A stretch of DNA of 64,000 nucleotides from Eunapius fragilis (GCA_963681505.1 OY811972.1:14468172-14532171), one strand, 5' to 3'; counted from the stretch's first letter, positions 35,133 to 46,577 are shown. Numbers and translations: made by a program. Notes: generated from the letters alone by a model not told the origin.

Positions 35133-35902
35133 AATGGACGTGCAGCTATTCATTTATCATGCGATGCAGATATAATCAAAGAATTAATCACTTCTGGGGC
35201 TGATCCTTATCTCCAAGACAAGGTGCATCTGTGCCGCTAATCTTGCTATATTTACCAATAACTCAGATGCATTTAATAGTATAATACTGTATGCTTTCAT
35301 CTTTCCCAACAGTGTGGCTGCACACCACTACATCACAGAGCGGCTGAGCAAAGTTTAAGTGCAGTTGAAGTACTCCTCTCTTATCATGCTGACCCGAATA
35401 TTGCAGATAAGGTGATTCAACAGTGTAATAGTAATGATCAATTACAGGTTTCACATATTATGCCTGGGTATTTACCTTTGTAGTTTGAACAGACAGCTCT
35501 TCATAAATCATGTGGCAATTCAGCACCGCCAATACTGAAAAGAGGCCAGCTCTGTCCACCAAATCCAGGAGGGCTTGTCAAAATATTGATTTCTGCTGGT
35601 GCCAAGTCAAATTTGCAGGATAAGGTATATCCATGTATTTGCATAATTGGAAAATGATCGGAAGCTTAATAACTGTAATCAAAAATCTATATTATGAAGT
35701 AACCCAACTGCGTATTTAGTAATGCATTTCAAAATATTAGCCTCAGACTCTACACCTAATAACATAGTTTGAAAGCAGTTTATAATTTGTTATGAATCAG
35801 AATTATATTTAGTTTGGACAGACAGCTCTGCATAAGCTATAACACATTGATGCAGTTAAGGAGCTCCTTGCTCAAGGTTCTGAAGTCAACATCAAAGACA
35901 CA
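35133..35902 (+). CDS. gene 2 distal ankyrin exons, last with in-frame TAA
   Basis: Exons 35,133-35,222, 35,313-35,411, 35,484-35,624 and 35,813-35,902 match gene 1 exons 17,499 to 18,312 one for one. The last reads FGQTALHKL then TAA at 35,840; gene 1 has CAA there. All splice sites are kept. Confidence 0.8.
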
Positions 35903-36301
35903 GTAAGTTATGCATGTAGGCTTCCTGAAGATATGTTGTGTATGAGAGCCCATCAGTTTATGTGTTAGTTGTGTGTGTATATGTGGGCAGGACTAAAGCA
36001 CCATTAAAAGGCTGCAGAGTTTAATTGATTGGAATACACATGCACAGTGCAATGTATAAACAAGGAGTATTGACATTAAGAATTCATAAAATGCATCCAT
36101 ATCAGAACAATATTTTATACAAAAGGTGAAGAAAAATATTTTTTTGACATGCAAATTACTGCCTATTGGTATAAAATCTTCGCTTCTTTCCGGATACAAA
36201 AAAATAGTAATCTTTGCAACATATTGCTAGAATGTGTTGGCATACAACCAAAGAATTGTTTAGGTGCGCATACTATGAAACATTGAATCTTTCTCCTGCA
36301 G

Positions 36302-37303
36302 TATGGAAATACTCCTCTTCATTATGCAGTTCAAGACAGAAATTTTGGATCAATGAAGTTGCTGGTGTCACATAAAGATGCTTCCATCGCAGTGAAAAAC
36401 AATGATGGAAACACTCCTCTTCACATGGCTTCCCTAAGCGGTGACACCAATGCTATTAAGACATTGCTGTTATGCTTGGATAAAGTACCATTCATCAGCA
36501 AAAGCATTATTAATGGCAAAAATAATGAAGGGAATACACCATTACATCTTGCTGTGATGGAAGGTCACATTACATGTGTGGCGGTTCTATCAGGCCATTC
36601 TAAGATTGATGTCAATGCCATTAATAGTGATGGAAATACTGCACTTTTCCTCTCTAAGGATGCCAAATGCATTGAAATTCTTTTGTCACACAATACTGTT
36701 TGCCTCAATATGAGAAACAAAGATGGAAATACTGCCTTGCACATTGCTGCCATAAATGGTGACCACGAAAGTATTGAACTGCTCCTCAGTGCGCAGGAAC
36801 GTTCGCACAATGAAATTGATAAAAACATCAAAAACAATGATGGAAACACTCCCTTACATTTGGCAGTGCAGAATGCTAGCATCAAATGTACCGAGTCTCT
36901 ATTACGCCACCCAACACGTAGAATGGTCAGTACTACCAACAATAATGAGTTAACTCCACTTCACCTTGCTGCATTGAATGGTGATGCCAATTGCGCTAAT
37001 GTTCTTTTGTCCCATGTTGGTGATGCTGTTAACTGGAAAGATAACAAAGGAAACACAGCCTTACATTTAGCTGCTAGGAAATGCGACATCAGCACAATTA
37101 TAGTTCTCCTTTCACATCCCAAGACTGACACATCTATAGAGAACTGTGATGGGCACACTTCCCTACACTTAGCTAGTACCAGTGGTGCTAACCACAGTTT
37201 GATTGCACTCCTATCGCCCCCAAATGTCCAAATTGGTCAATGTGGAAGGGTTGTGTTTTGTGGAGCCTTCCTTGCTGGAAAGAGTAAGAGTACAGTTGCT
37301 AAA
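36302..37303 (+). CDS. gene 2 large ankyrin/P-loop exon
   Basis: 334 codons, open throughout, nearly identical to gene 1. The P-loop reads GAFLAGKSKSTVAK: a 6-nt duplication adds two residues after the GKS. Ankyrin repeats as in gene 1. Donor GTAAGT follows in phase 0. Confidence 0.9.
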
Positions 37304-37789
37304 GTAAGTACACTCTATTTCAAATTTAGGTTTTAAAATGCCTAATCATGATTACACAAAATGGACTAATTTATTTATTGCATTTCAATTAATGTATATT
37401 ATAAAAAGCATTCTTCTAATTGCAAAGATACAGCAGGACAACAACATTCTGCAGTTTCCTGTCAAACCATGTACTGTAATAAGTGAAACAATTTTTATAA
37501 AAGTATCAAACACCGATCTTTAAAGCCAACACTGCTACCTTGTTCACCCGAATGCAAAGATCCTTCTATGTAACTAAACCCAACATGCAAGTTTACATTA
37601 TGAGTGGCATCAATACTACTTTTATTTGACTCTCGCAGTAAATAGTACAGAATAATACAATAACTATTATCCACTCCTCTCCCCAAACACCCCAACAAGG
37701 AAATGAACTGTTCACGTAGTTATTTTGTGTGCCTGGCGCATAGGTGTGTTTGTTGTCAACTGCTGGTAGTGAGAATAACTAATAATAAT

Positions 37790-38880
37790 AATAAGGCAAA
37801 CAGTCGCTCTACTTGCCACACACCCAGCCATGGGGTCCTCCTTGCACTACCAAGCCAGGGTGACAAATGATATTTTTTGGAGCCCAAATGTCACCCTGGT
37901 GAGAGCCGTCACAAGGGACTATACTTGTTAGGAATATGGAGGAGCCTGCAGACTTTAATTAAATAATAGTTTAGAGTTTAATGTAGTTGGACTGTTAGTT
38001 TGTTATGAAATGGGATTGCCTGTGGCTTTGGATATAACTGTGACATGCCCACTTACTCCTGCCATCCTTGATGAGTATTGTTCGACAGCTGGGATAGCTC
38101 CAGTAGCTGCAGAGTTCCGTAAACATGTTGCTAATGACCCAAAATGTGCTGAGTTGTGGCCAACTTGTGCTCCTTTGGCAGTGGAAACAAATTAGAATTG
38201 GGGTAGGGTGGCCGAAGCGACATTTTCCCAGCTAGCCTCTCTTCTTGCTGCAAGCCACAATGTGACCAAATCAAAGGCAGTAGCTGACATTTATGGCCGT
38301 CTAAACCTGACCTTAATGAGATCTGTGGCCAGGGCTATTCAGGCTGGGGGTCTTAAAGCCAATATAATTAGAGATCGTGCATATAAAACTCTCTAGACTA
38401 AGAAGTGGCTGTCCACTCATCAAGCAGCAAGTCCAAGACGATTTTTGACCTGTACAGTCGACTGAACCTGGTTCTGGCTAGATCAATTGCCAGAGCAATA
38501 AATTCTAGATCGTTCAACTAGTTGATTTTGTAGCTTGACATTATCATTGTTAATTTGTACTTGATATAATATAAAACGATGAATTAATGTGGTTATGGGC
38601 TTATAATCATTGAATAATAATAATAATAATAATAAAATAATAATTGGGAACATTAAGTTCCTTTGATGGTTTAGATGACTTTTAGTTCTGTGTGCGAGTG
38701 ATCGAGTGTGTTAGTGTGCCAGTACATTGTATATGTTAGGTTGTGTTGTTGTTAGCCATATATGTTAGTTTATATAATAATGTAGTTCTGTATGTGCAAT
38801 TTATTCCTTTCATGTATTCTCTTGTAACTTTATTATTACCATGAATATTCACAGCATAATAATAATAATAATAATAGATA
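37790..38880 (+). pseudogene. LINE-type retrotransposon C-terminal relic with TAA-type tails
   Basis: 38,010-38,195 reads LPVALDITVTCPLTPAIL through VANDPKCAELW and LAVETN, and 38,208-38,396 continues FSQLASLL and VADIYGRLNLTLMRSVARAI. This pattern is seen at the C-terminus of non-LTR reverse-transcriptase-like proteins in invertebrates; the exact clade is not resolved. AAT repeats occur at 37,782-37,795, 38,615-38,642 and 38,857-38,875, consistent with 3' tails. The same relic is in the equivalent intron of gene 1. Confidence 0.6.
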
Positions 38881-39149
38881 ATGTGTTTAGGTTTTGATGC
38901 ATGAATGTTCTAATTGTATGAATGACATGTATTCTAATTTCAGCTGATTGAGTTATTTTTATGAAATGTGTTTTCTGTTGTTGTATAAAATGTGTATCAT
39001 AACAGGTGACGAGTTGTTTTCACAAAATCTGTTAGTTTATAACAGGTCATGAAATATTGCAATGTGTTGCTCTGCCTGCTTGTGACTCTGGTCATTAGCT
39101 AAATGTGTGTCTCTTACTTCATGAGTCTTGAAATCCGTACCTTTGATAG

Positions 39150-39770
39150 TTCACAACAGGCCATGAACCTGTAAAGTATGACACCGAAGGAATTGTTTCA
39201 TATCAATGCCCCAATGAAAACATGATTCTCTATGACTTATCCGGGCGCCGCAGGTATCGACCAATTCAGAGTGCTTATCTGAGAGATCCAGGCACCATTG
39301 TTATATTTTTTTGTGCAAGGATGAACTCTAATGAAATTAAAAGTGAAATGGGCTACTGGATGTCTATGGTTGATCAAAACAAATCATCAATCATTGTTGT
39401 AGGCACTAGCTGTGGGGGTATGGAACAAACTTCATTGTATGAAGGAATTACCGAGGCCTGTGCTAGTCATCATGTTGATAAGATCATCATGCTGGATCTT
39501 GATAGCATAGATCAGAGCAAAGAGTTTAAAGTATTTAAGAAATTGCTCAGTAAAACAAACAAAGATTCAGTTCGCAGTCCCAGTTCAGTTCCAAGACTTT
39601 GTTCCCAGTTGTACAGTTGTATCCAACTAATGCATCCTGTTCCTAGTGCAATAACTCTTACAGATGTCATCTCAAGCCTTCAAGCCAAGAGCTATTCATC
39701 AGCATGTCACCAAATTGTAACAAAGCATCTTAGGATTATATCAGAAAAAGGGTTTATTATATTTCAGTGA
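39150..39770 (+). CDS. gene 2 Roc C-terminal exon
   Basis: Contains MILYDLSGRRRYRP (switch-II-like), IVIFFCA, SSIIVVGTS and KIIMLDLDS, as in gene 1. Ends EKGFIIFQ then TGA because of a small insertion; the downstream TGA at the Trp position is also present. The start of the exon is unresolved for the same reason as in gene 1. Confidence 0.65.
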   Translation, partial: FTTGHEPVKYDTEGIVSYQCPNENMILYDLSGRRRYRPIQSAYLRDPGTIVIFFCARMNSNEIKSEMGYWMSMVDQNKSSIIVVGTSCGGMEQTSLYEGITEACASHHVDKIIMLDLDSIDQSKEFKVFKKLLSKTNKDSVRSPSSVPRLCSQLYSCIQLMHPVPSAITLTDVISSLQAKSYSSACHQIVTKHLRIISEKGFIIFQ

Positions 39771-40007
39771 TAGCAATTATGCTTGAATTGTTCTGGATGT
39801 AATGGATCACTGAACTGATGCAGCTACAATAGCATATTATTTGTGATCTTTGCTGTAACACATGTACTCCTTTTTTGTATTTACTGGTTAATAGGATATA
39901 GAATGACACATGCCATGTTTTTGGATCTTTGCCTAAATGTCCATGAGCACTTTAAATGTCCATGAGCACTTTCTTCTCCGTGTCATATATTATTATACAT
40001 ACTGGTA

Positions 40008-40262
40008 CCGTAAACTCGCAATTAGAAGCCGTGGGACTGCAAAATTTTGGACCAGTGGAAGGTTTGGATAATCATCATGAAAATATCAGCATCGCCAAAA
40101 AGAAGGTTTCACACATGCTTGGATCAACAAGCATTGCAATCAAATGGTGAGGCCAGGGTATGTCGTTACGTCGGTGCTAGGCTCTTTGTGGGAGGAATTC
40201 ATGCATGTTTCTATATATATAGTCCAGATTAAAATCCGCGGCTTGTAATTGTGAGTTTACGG
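40008..40262. mobile_element. 255-bp TA-flanked MITE
   Basis: Inverted ends CCGTAAACTCGCAATTAGAA and the complement of CCGTAAACTCACAATTACAA, with TA on both sides (40,006-40,007 and 40,263-40,264). No transposase frame. The Tc1/mariner-like label rests on the TA duplication only. Confidence 0.75.
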
Positions 40263-40412
40263 TATATAGTTGGCTCGTCAAAATCATTTTAAAAGTACTA
40301 TGGCCAAAATGTAAATTCTATACAGGTTGCCCTGGCCTGATTTCAGTAGCATTTCACAGTTTTTTTTCTTTTTTTTTAAAGCAAGAAACACATTCTGAGG
40401 CAATTAATACAT

Positions 40413-41616
40413 TTTGGGGTCTTGCATTCGCTTCATACCAGTGGGCAACGTCCGATACCCCTTGGGGTTCAAACTCGCCATATCATTCGGCAGGAAATTT
40501 CAATTCACTTCAATTTTGGTACATACGTAGAAGGATCCTGTGCCTATTGATTTGTAACGCCACTGACACCATTTCAATGCATGCAACACATCAGTCCAGT
40601 TACATGCGTGAAAATCACATCAGTGACATGGAGGCTTTTGGACATGACCATGTAGAGGAGACCATGAGATATTAGCATACAGTGAAGGGCATGAGTCTAA
40701 AAAGACATACTACCGTTTTTGTTTTGATGCAATTATGACCAATAAATAAAAGGTAATGAAATATGTGGTTTATTTGCACATGTAGGACCAAACAAGAGGA
40801 TGTGAACAGTTGAGAAAGAGGTTGCATAGTAGGCCAATGAAAGTACTGTAACCAAAGACAAAGGAAATAAAGTTCAAATGGACAAAGCTCATGAATGAAT
40901 CTATGTAGCACACACAGCACAACAATTTGCATGGTATACAGCAAGGGTTTTAGAATAGTGTCCTACGGTGGAAAGAGGTGTATTGGTGTGACGTGGGACG
41001 TGTGTATACATGTGTGTGTTGCATGTGGAGCTTTAACTCGACCATGCCTCTCCCTAGCTGATACACCGTGCACTATATTTCATGGCTCTGACGTACTGTT
41101 ATAGGCATTAGCGTGTATATGGCCACCACCGCACCCAAAGAGTTTGACCGAATCCACAGGGACACGATTTCTACATAATGTTGTGCGCGTGTATCGTACG
41201 TACCGTGTTGTGTATGGTGATGATAGCTGAATCCACGCATTTCGATCGCTTAACGAATCTTATTCGTTATAGAAGAGAACCACTGCGATGGTACTTGAGG
41301 TGTACATGTTAAAATCCTGGCATGGGCAAGGGTAGTTGTTTTATATTCATGCTCGGAGTAGCGGGAATCAAGTTGTAATAGAGCGAAATGAACGAGAAAT
41401 GTGCAATTACTTTGCACATCTGTATCTCCGTAACGGATCGAGTAAAAATTAACTAACAGTACAAATCATAATGGCCAGGATCCCTCTACGGTATATACTA
41501 AAATTGAAGTGAATTGAATTTTCCTGCCGAATGATATGGAGAGTTTCAACCCCAAAAAATATGGGACGTTGCTCCATGCACTGGCACGAAGCTAATGCAA
41601 GACCCCAAAAATGCAT
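40413..41616. mobile_element. 1.2-kb element with about 140-bp inverted ends
   Basis: TTTTGGGGTCTTGCATT at 40,413 through AGAAGGATCCTG reappears inverted at about 41,470-41,616 (CAGGATCCCTCTACGG to GACCCCAAAAATG) with roughly 85% identity by eye. The shared core includes ATATCATTCGGCAGGAAA. The interior of about 900 bp has no convincing frame. Target duplication not resolved. Confidence 0.6.
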
Positions 41617-43596
41617 ATCACCATTGATAAATTAGTATATGAAGTGTTAAAAATAGGAATTCAATAGCTTTTTACCGTTGTGAAGTTATAGCAATTCAAA
41701 CGTGAATAATTTTTATAAAATAATAATGTAGCGTCACGTCCAGCTTTGATTATAACAGCATAATCCAATCAATGCCAATCGTGCAATGGCTTAAATACTA
41801 CTGTGTATGTGCGCATGAGCATGACATCTAATGTTTTAATATGCAGTCTGGCATGTTCTACACTAATATGGTATTGACAGTTCCTCCGTGACACCTTTCA
41901 ATGCCTATAAGTACATGCAGTTGCAATAGGTATAGAAGTCCTCACCAATATGCAGAGCACAGCCGCAAGATGTCCCATGCATGCATGCCTAATGTTTCTT
42001 TGTCGCTTTGTTTTAGCATTGTTTAGTTCAGCCCGTTGAAACAAATATTTAGGGTCATTACAGAGATTCTGTGATTTCGAATTTTATGCATTGAAGATCG
42101 TAAGACACTAAAAAGTCACAATAATGTGCAATGCAGAGCATGCAGCTATTAATTCTAAGGGATAGGGAGTGGAGGTGTGAAATAAATTATTCATTTTATG
42201 GGCGTTGTATGCGATTCGCACACTAAGCAGCACGCGTGCGGTGAATACATGGAGAAATTAGCTGATGTGATATAGTCTTTTTCAGGTACAAATGATACGA
42301 CGATTTGGTTCCAGATTGCGGAAATGAATTCATCCTCCAATAAAAACGAACTTCGGACAGATCTACATATCGCATTTAGGATCGTATGTCTACTGGCGGT
42401 CATCTTGGTGACGGCTGCTACAAATGCATTATTCCAATAATTGTACCATTTCACAATAATTTACCCTACATTACGCGTATTTTATAATCTTCCAGGCTAT
42501 TTAAAACCGCGTCCGCAAAAGAGGTAAAATTTAGGCAGCTTTAGGGGGAAGCAAATAGTATCAAACATCCGCGATGCATGGGTAGCTAATTTCGGCCGGT
42601 ACTAAAACTCTTGAGACAACATTGGATGCATTCTGTGAGAGATCAGTCAGCCTGCTGGATGCTACAAAATTAATGCGGCGATATAGAAGTGGCCCACGCC
42701 GGTCATCACCAAATAACGGCAAAAATCACTGTATCTGCCAAATTGACTTGTAAAAAAGCATTTGAGAGCGTTTCCGTATTTTGTTGTGTTTCTGTCGTGA
42801 CAGCTTTACATGCAGTCGTGCGGTTTAACATTTGCCGCTTTGTGTTATGCTTTGCGAGTCTGCAATACGCGTAATTATTATTAAAAAAATTTCAACGAAT
42901 CCAAGAGCTGTAAATTCATAAGCACATTGCACATGAATGCTTACGAATTTACAGTAATGCAGAAGGGAATGGTAAATAATGATGTTGCATTGATTATAGG
43001 TAAGGAAACATGCAATTGAATATAACAACATGCAATTATAAAACAAGTTCATACAAAGGCTACAAAATGTTTGATATCTCTCTGCCTTTAGCTGGCTTGC
43101 TCACTTTTGACTTAGATGCTTTGTCATATTCACATCAATTAGGCATGAAGGGATAATGCATCTTTCATGTTTCATAGGGCTTGATAGAATGGGGTTTCTT
43201 GAACAAGGTCTTCAAGGAATTTTATGCACTCATAAGATAGAATGCATGCCTTTCCTACCTCTTCGACTCACATGTTCAAAAAATTGCAACGTCTTCAAGT
43301 AGCGAGTCGGGGTTTGCGGGTACAAGATTTCGCCAACGCGAAAAAGCTGCTGAACAAACACTGCGTACCATTGTATTCCATCTAGTTCTTGATCCTTAAT
43401 TCATGTGTTTTCTGGGGCGTAAGGTTCATCCTGGAATGTTCTCTTGCATGGCAACTTTTTTTTTTGCAAACGCTTCCCATGCATATACATCATTCGCAGT
43501 TTGCATTTGTTTTCGTGTTTTTGTTCCAATCTGTCTTCTTATTGCCAATTCTGGCCCGTTTTTTCTGCTTCTCTTTCTTCCCACTCACTTCGAGCA
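41617..43596. other. intergenic DNA without recognisable gene
   Basis: No ORF or RNA gene is supported. A hairpin with 17-base arms (42,908-42,924 and 42,938-42,954, one mismatch, CTGTAAATTC core) is the only notable structure. Confidence 0.6.
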
Positions 43597-43760
43597 CAGC
43601 AAAAAAAAAAGTAGTAGAATCAATGATTGATTTTCAATCCGATTCGTCACTTACATTCTGGTACATATTGTTAAATGTTTGTACCAGGTATGTAAACATT
43701 TTGTAAGTGACAAATCAATTGATTGATTCGACGCGTTTTTTTTTTTTTTTTTTTTTGCTG
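43597..43760. mobile_element. 164-bp foldback element with CAGCAAAA ends
   Basis: Ends CAGC plus A10 and T-run plus GCTG are complementary, followed inward by GAATCAATGATTGAT/ATTGATTGATTC, GTCACTTACA/TGTAAGTGAC and a central GTACATATTG loop region. No coding content; target duplication not clear. Confidence 0.6.
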
Positions 43761-43888
43761 TTGAAGCTATAGTATGCTCTTTGGTCTTTTTGTAGTCCAC
43801 GTTGGCCGCTAGCCCTACTAAGTGCCACCTTAGGGCCTATACCATCACGTGCACAAGCGCATCTCTTGTATGGACACATCGGGCAAGA

Positions 43889-43974
43889 CTCCCTCCTCAT
43901 GCTCCCAGTACAGCACTAACCACTTAACCACACATAGGTATAGCGTCATTGTGCACGCCTGCAAACCACATAGA
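43889..43974 (-). repeat. split direct repeat B2
   Basis: 86 bp starting CTCCCTCCTCATGCTCCC on the plus strand and repeated at 44,454-44,539. Together the two copies bracket A2. Confidence 0.9.
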
Positions 43975-44284
43975 GCAACATACAGTACAACAAAAAAAAC
44001 AAAAAAAAAAAAAAAAACAAAAAAAAAAAAACAAAAAACCATACACGGAGCGGGAAAAAACCTGACACACAGAAAAAACCCTTTGGGAAAAAATCTGCGT
44101 GCAGGAAAACGCTCCCTATACTATTGAATACAGATATAGCTCAGTCTGTTTTCCTCCATCTCAAGATCTGGTATAGCTGGTCAAGGAGAATCCATTTGGA
44201 ATCTGTCTTCAGTATGAGAAACATTGCAGCATACATCACCAAACTGAACAAACAACACATTAACCACACACAGAATTACCAAAA
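43975..44284. other. A-rich spacer between A2 and B2
   Basis: Contains an A-rich run (43,991-44,039) interrupted by single C residues and no frame. In the minus orientation it is a T-rich stretch near the element's 3' end. Confidence 0.7.
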
Positions 44285-44453
44285 AAGAAAAAGTTAGCAG
44301 CACGTGCACGACACTTAGACTGAATAAGAGCCCAGCTCCATTTCTATTTAAACCTCTATCCACGTGGCAATCACGTGCTGTACAACCAATCACAAAACGG
44401 AGGGAGCATAGTTTCTGTCTAATTCACGACGTTCAACCGACAGAAACGTATAT
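44285..44453 (-). repeat. split direct repeat A2
   Basis: 169 bp, matching 48,924-49,092 over the whole length. It abuts B1, recreating the circle-junction arrangement expected for the replication cycle of Ngaro-like elements. Confidence 0.9.
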
Positions 44454-44539
44454 CTCCCTCCTCATGCTCCCAGTACAGCACTAACCACTTAACCACACAT
44501 AGGTATAGCGTCATTGTGCACGCCTGCAAACCACATAGA
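44454..44539 (-). repeat. split direct repeat B1
   Basis: 86 bp copy of B2, lying just downstream of the recombinase stop codon (minus strand). Confidence 0.9.
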
Positions 44540-44559
44540 TGTACAAAGAAAGGGTCTAG

Positions 44560-45546
44560 TTATATTCCTAGGGTTTTTGAGACCTCTAACCGTCTCTGAA
44601 CCGAATCCTTAACATAGCTGTCCTTGGCCGATTCAGATTTCCAACGACCATGTCGCTTAAATAATCTGTCCTGCACACCACCATTGGCTGCTGCCGTGGC
44701 ACCACCAGCACGAAGGCTGTGCATACCAAACAGGGCTGGATCAAAACCAAGCTTAGCTATCTTATCTAGCAATAACTCCCTCAGCCTGGAGTAACTGATA
44801 CCACCTGATTTACGCAACTGCTCTCCATCCTTTGTTTTTACTATTCCCCGAAATAACATACCATGGGATGTGTGCACCAATTTCCCCATATGAAAATATC
44901 TCTCCATCATACTTACAGGGCATGTAGCTGACCCAGTACGTGCTATGATTAAAGATGCACCCTCACGGTATTGGTCTGTCTTACTGGACTGTACATTGAT
45001 CACCATGCCTTCTGCATTAAAGGTGATATCAGAACACTTGAGCTTTATCAGCTCATTACAACGCAGAAAACCTGCAAATGCCACCAAACACACGGCCAAC
45101 AACCTGACCTCTGTCAGGGATGGATTAGGCCCAGCAGCCTCCACCATGGCCTTCAACATATCGGCCGTCACTGGTTCCTTCCGAACCTTAGGTTTAGCCA
45201 AGATTCGTTTCAAACCTTCTAAAGTGGGCTTAACAAGTGGTGACCCTCCCAATTGATGCAACCCAGCCAGCCCATGGAGCCATGAAAGGGCATGCACTGC
45301 CTCCTCTACTGCGGCTATACTCCCAGTGGACTCACTAAGGTGCTGCAAGTATAGCACCAAATGAATCTCCTGCACTGGGAAACTTGGCACTCCTTGTCTT
45401 GCATCGGCCCAGATCTTCCATCTTTGAAAAGCTCCGAGGTACTTCTTGGTAGTGCTATCCGCTCTGCTTCTCAGCACTGTTGCTGGTAGTGACTTGGCCA
45501 GCCTTCTCAGCTCTGGGTCCTCCAAGTTACTTAACAATGGCCACAT
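44560..45546 (-). CDS. tyrosine recombinase of the Ngaro-like element
   Basis: 328 residues with an N-terminal SAM-like DNA-binding part (residues about 10-110, STTKKYLGAFQRWKIW) and a C-terminal catalytic domain. Catalytic residues are visible: Arg in AGFLRCNELIKL, Lys in SSKTDQYREG, HSLR (His-x-x-Arg), the His/Trp region KRHGRWKSE and the nucleophile Tyr in KDSYVKD. It would recombine the circular cDNA intermediate into the genome instead of a DDE integrase. The frame is complete with a plausible ATG. Its location between the minisatellite and B1 fits Ngaro order. Confidence 0.93.
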   Translation of the reverse strand: MWPLLSNLEDPELRRLAKSLPATVLRSRADSTTKKYLGAFQRWKIWADARQGVPSFPVQEIHLVLYLQHLSESTGSIAAVEEAVHALSWLHGLAGLHQLGGSPLVKPTLEGLKRILAKPKVRKEPVTADMLKAMVEAAGPNPSLTEVRLLAVCLVAFAGFLRCNELIKLKCSDITFNAEGMVINVQSSKTDQYREGASLIIARTGSATCPVSMMERYFHMGKLVHTSHGMLFRGIVKTKDGEQLRKSGGISYSRLRELLLDKIAKLGFDPALFGMHSLRAGGATAAANGGVQDRLFKRHGRWKSESAKDSYVKDSVQRRLEVSKTLGI

Positions 45547-45629
45547 CCCCGAGGCAAATACATCTGTGAGGAGATAAAGAGGGGCAGATTACTAGGTTAG
45601 TTAGCACTACATTCCTTGAGCCCAGCTCA

Positions 45630-46545
45630 GAGTCAATACACTGACTGACGCAAAAGCCAAAAGGCTAACAACAATGGAGTCGATACACTGATCGACGCAA
45701 AGCCAAAAGGCTAACAACAATGGAGTCGATACACTGATCGATGCAAAGCCAAAAGGCTAACAACAATGGAGTCGATACACTGATCGACGCAAAGCCAAAA
45801 GGCTAACAACAATGGAGTCGATACACTGATCGACGCAAAGCCAAAAGGCTAACAACAATGGAGTCGATACACTGATCGACGCAAAAGCCAAAAGGCTAAC
45901 AAGAATGGAGTCGATACACTGATCGACGCAAAAGCCAAAAGGCTAACAACAATGGAGTCGATACACTGATCGACGCAAAAGCCAATAGGCTAACAACAAT
46001 GGAGTCGATACACTGATCGACGCAAAGCCAAAAGGCTAACAACAATGGAGTCGATACACTGATCGACGCAAAGCCAAAAGGCTAACAACAATGGAGTCGA
46101 TACACTGATCGACGCAAAGCCAAAAGGCTAACAACAATGGAGTCGATACACTGATCGACGCAAAAGCCAATAGGCTAACAACAATGGAGTCGATACACTG
46201 ATCGACGCAAAGCCAAAAGGCTAACAACAATGGAGTCGATACACTGATCGACGCAAAGCCAAAAGGCTAACAACAATGGAGTCGATACACTGATCGACGC
46301 AAAGCCAAAAGGCTAACAACAATGGAGTCGATACACTGATCGACGCAAAAGCCAAAAGGCTAACAAGAATGGAGTCGATACACTGATCGACGCAAAAGCC
46401 AAAAGGCTAACAACAATGGAGTCGATACACTGATCGACGCAAAAGCCAATAGGCTAACAACAATGGAGTCGATACCCTGAAAAACCAAAAGGCTAGCAAC
46501 AATGGAGTCGATATACTGATCGACACAATTCTAAAAGCTAACAAT
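45630..46545. repeat. 46-47-bp minisatellite inside the retrotransposon, about 19-20 units
   Basis: Unit contains CAATGGAGTCGATACACTGA and TCGACGCAAAGCCAAAAGGC. Unit length alternates between 46 and 47 because of one extra A. Each unit holds two potential hairpins: GTCGAT-ACACTG-ATCGAC and AGCC-AAAA-GGCT. The array fills the gap between the RNase H and recombinase frames; units near the right edge (46,470-46,540) are degraded. Confidence 0.95.
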
Positions 46546-46577
46546 TAGGTTCTACCCCCTGGGAACCATATTCAAAA

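Larger units (their letters stand above)
26203..39770 (+). pseudogene. gene 2: expanded ankyrin-Roc paralog with a nonsense codon
   Basis: Same plan as gene 1 but with 19 single-repeat ankyrin exons between 27,205 and 35,902, followed by a 1,002-nt ankyrin/P-loop exon (36,302-37,303) and a Roc exon ending 39,770. N-terminal exons are 26,203-26,352, 26,425-26,499 and 26,817-26,930. Lesions: an in-frame TAA at 35,840-35,842 where gene 1 has CAA; a frame change and TGA at 39,768; and the shared downstream TGA that replaces the Trp codon seen in gene 3. The TAA exon is 90 nt and phase 0, so skipping it would keep the frame. I call it a pseudogene, but a truncated or exon-skipped product is possible. 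It shares about 95% of the large exon with gene 1 by eye, so the duplication is fairly recent. Confidence 0.7.

Noticed and set aside
43849..44127. Lysine-rich frame
   Set aside because: Translation of the A-rich spacer of the retrotransposon.
44040..44180. Possible tRNA or small RNA in the spacer
   Set aside because: No cloverleaf or A/B box could be fitted.
43889..44540. LTR pair
   Set aside because: The repeats are split (A and B in different order) and no terminal LTRs or target duplication exist.
45630..46545. CRISPR-like array of regular repeats
   Set aside because: Units are contiguous without unique spacers and lie inside a eukaryotic retrotransposon; it is a minisatellite.
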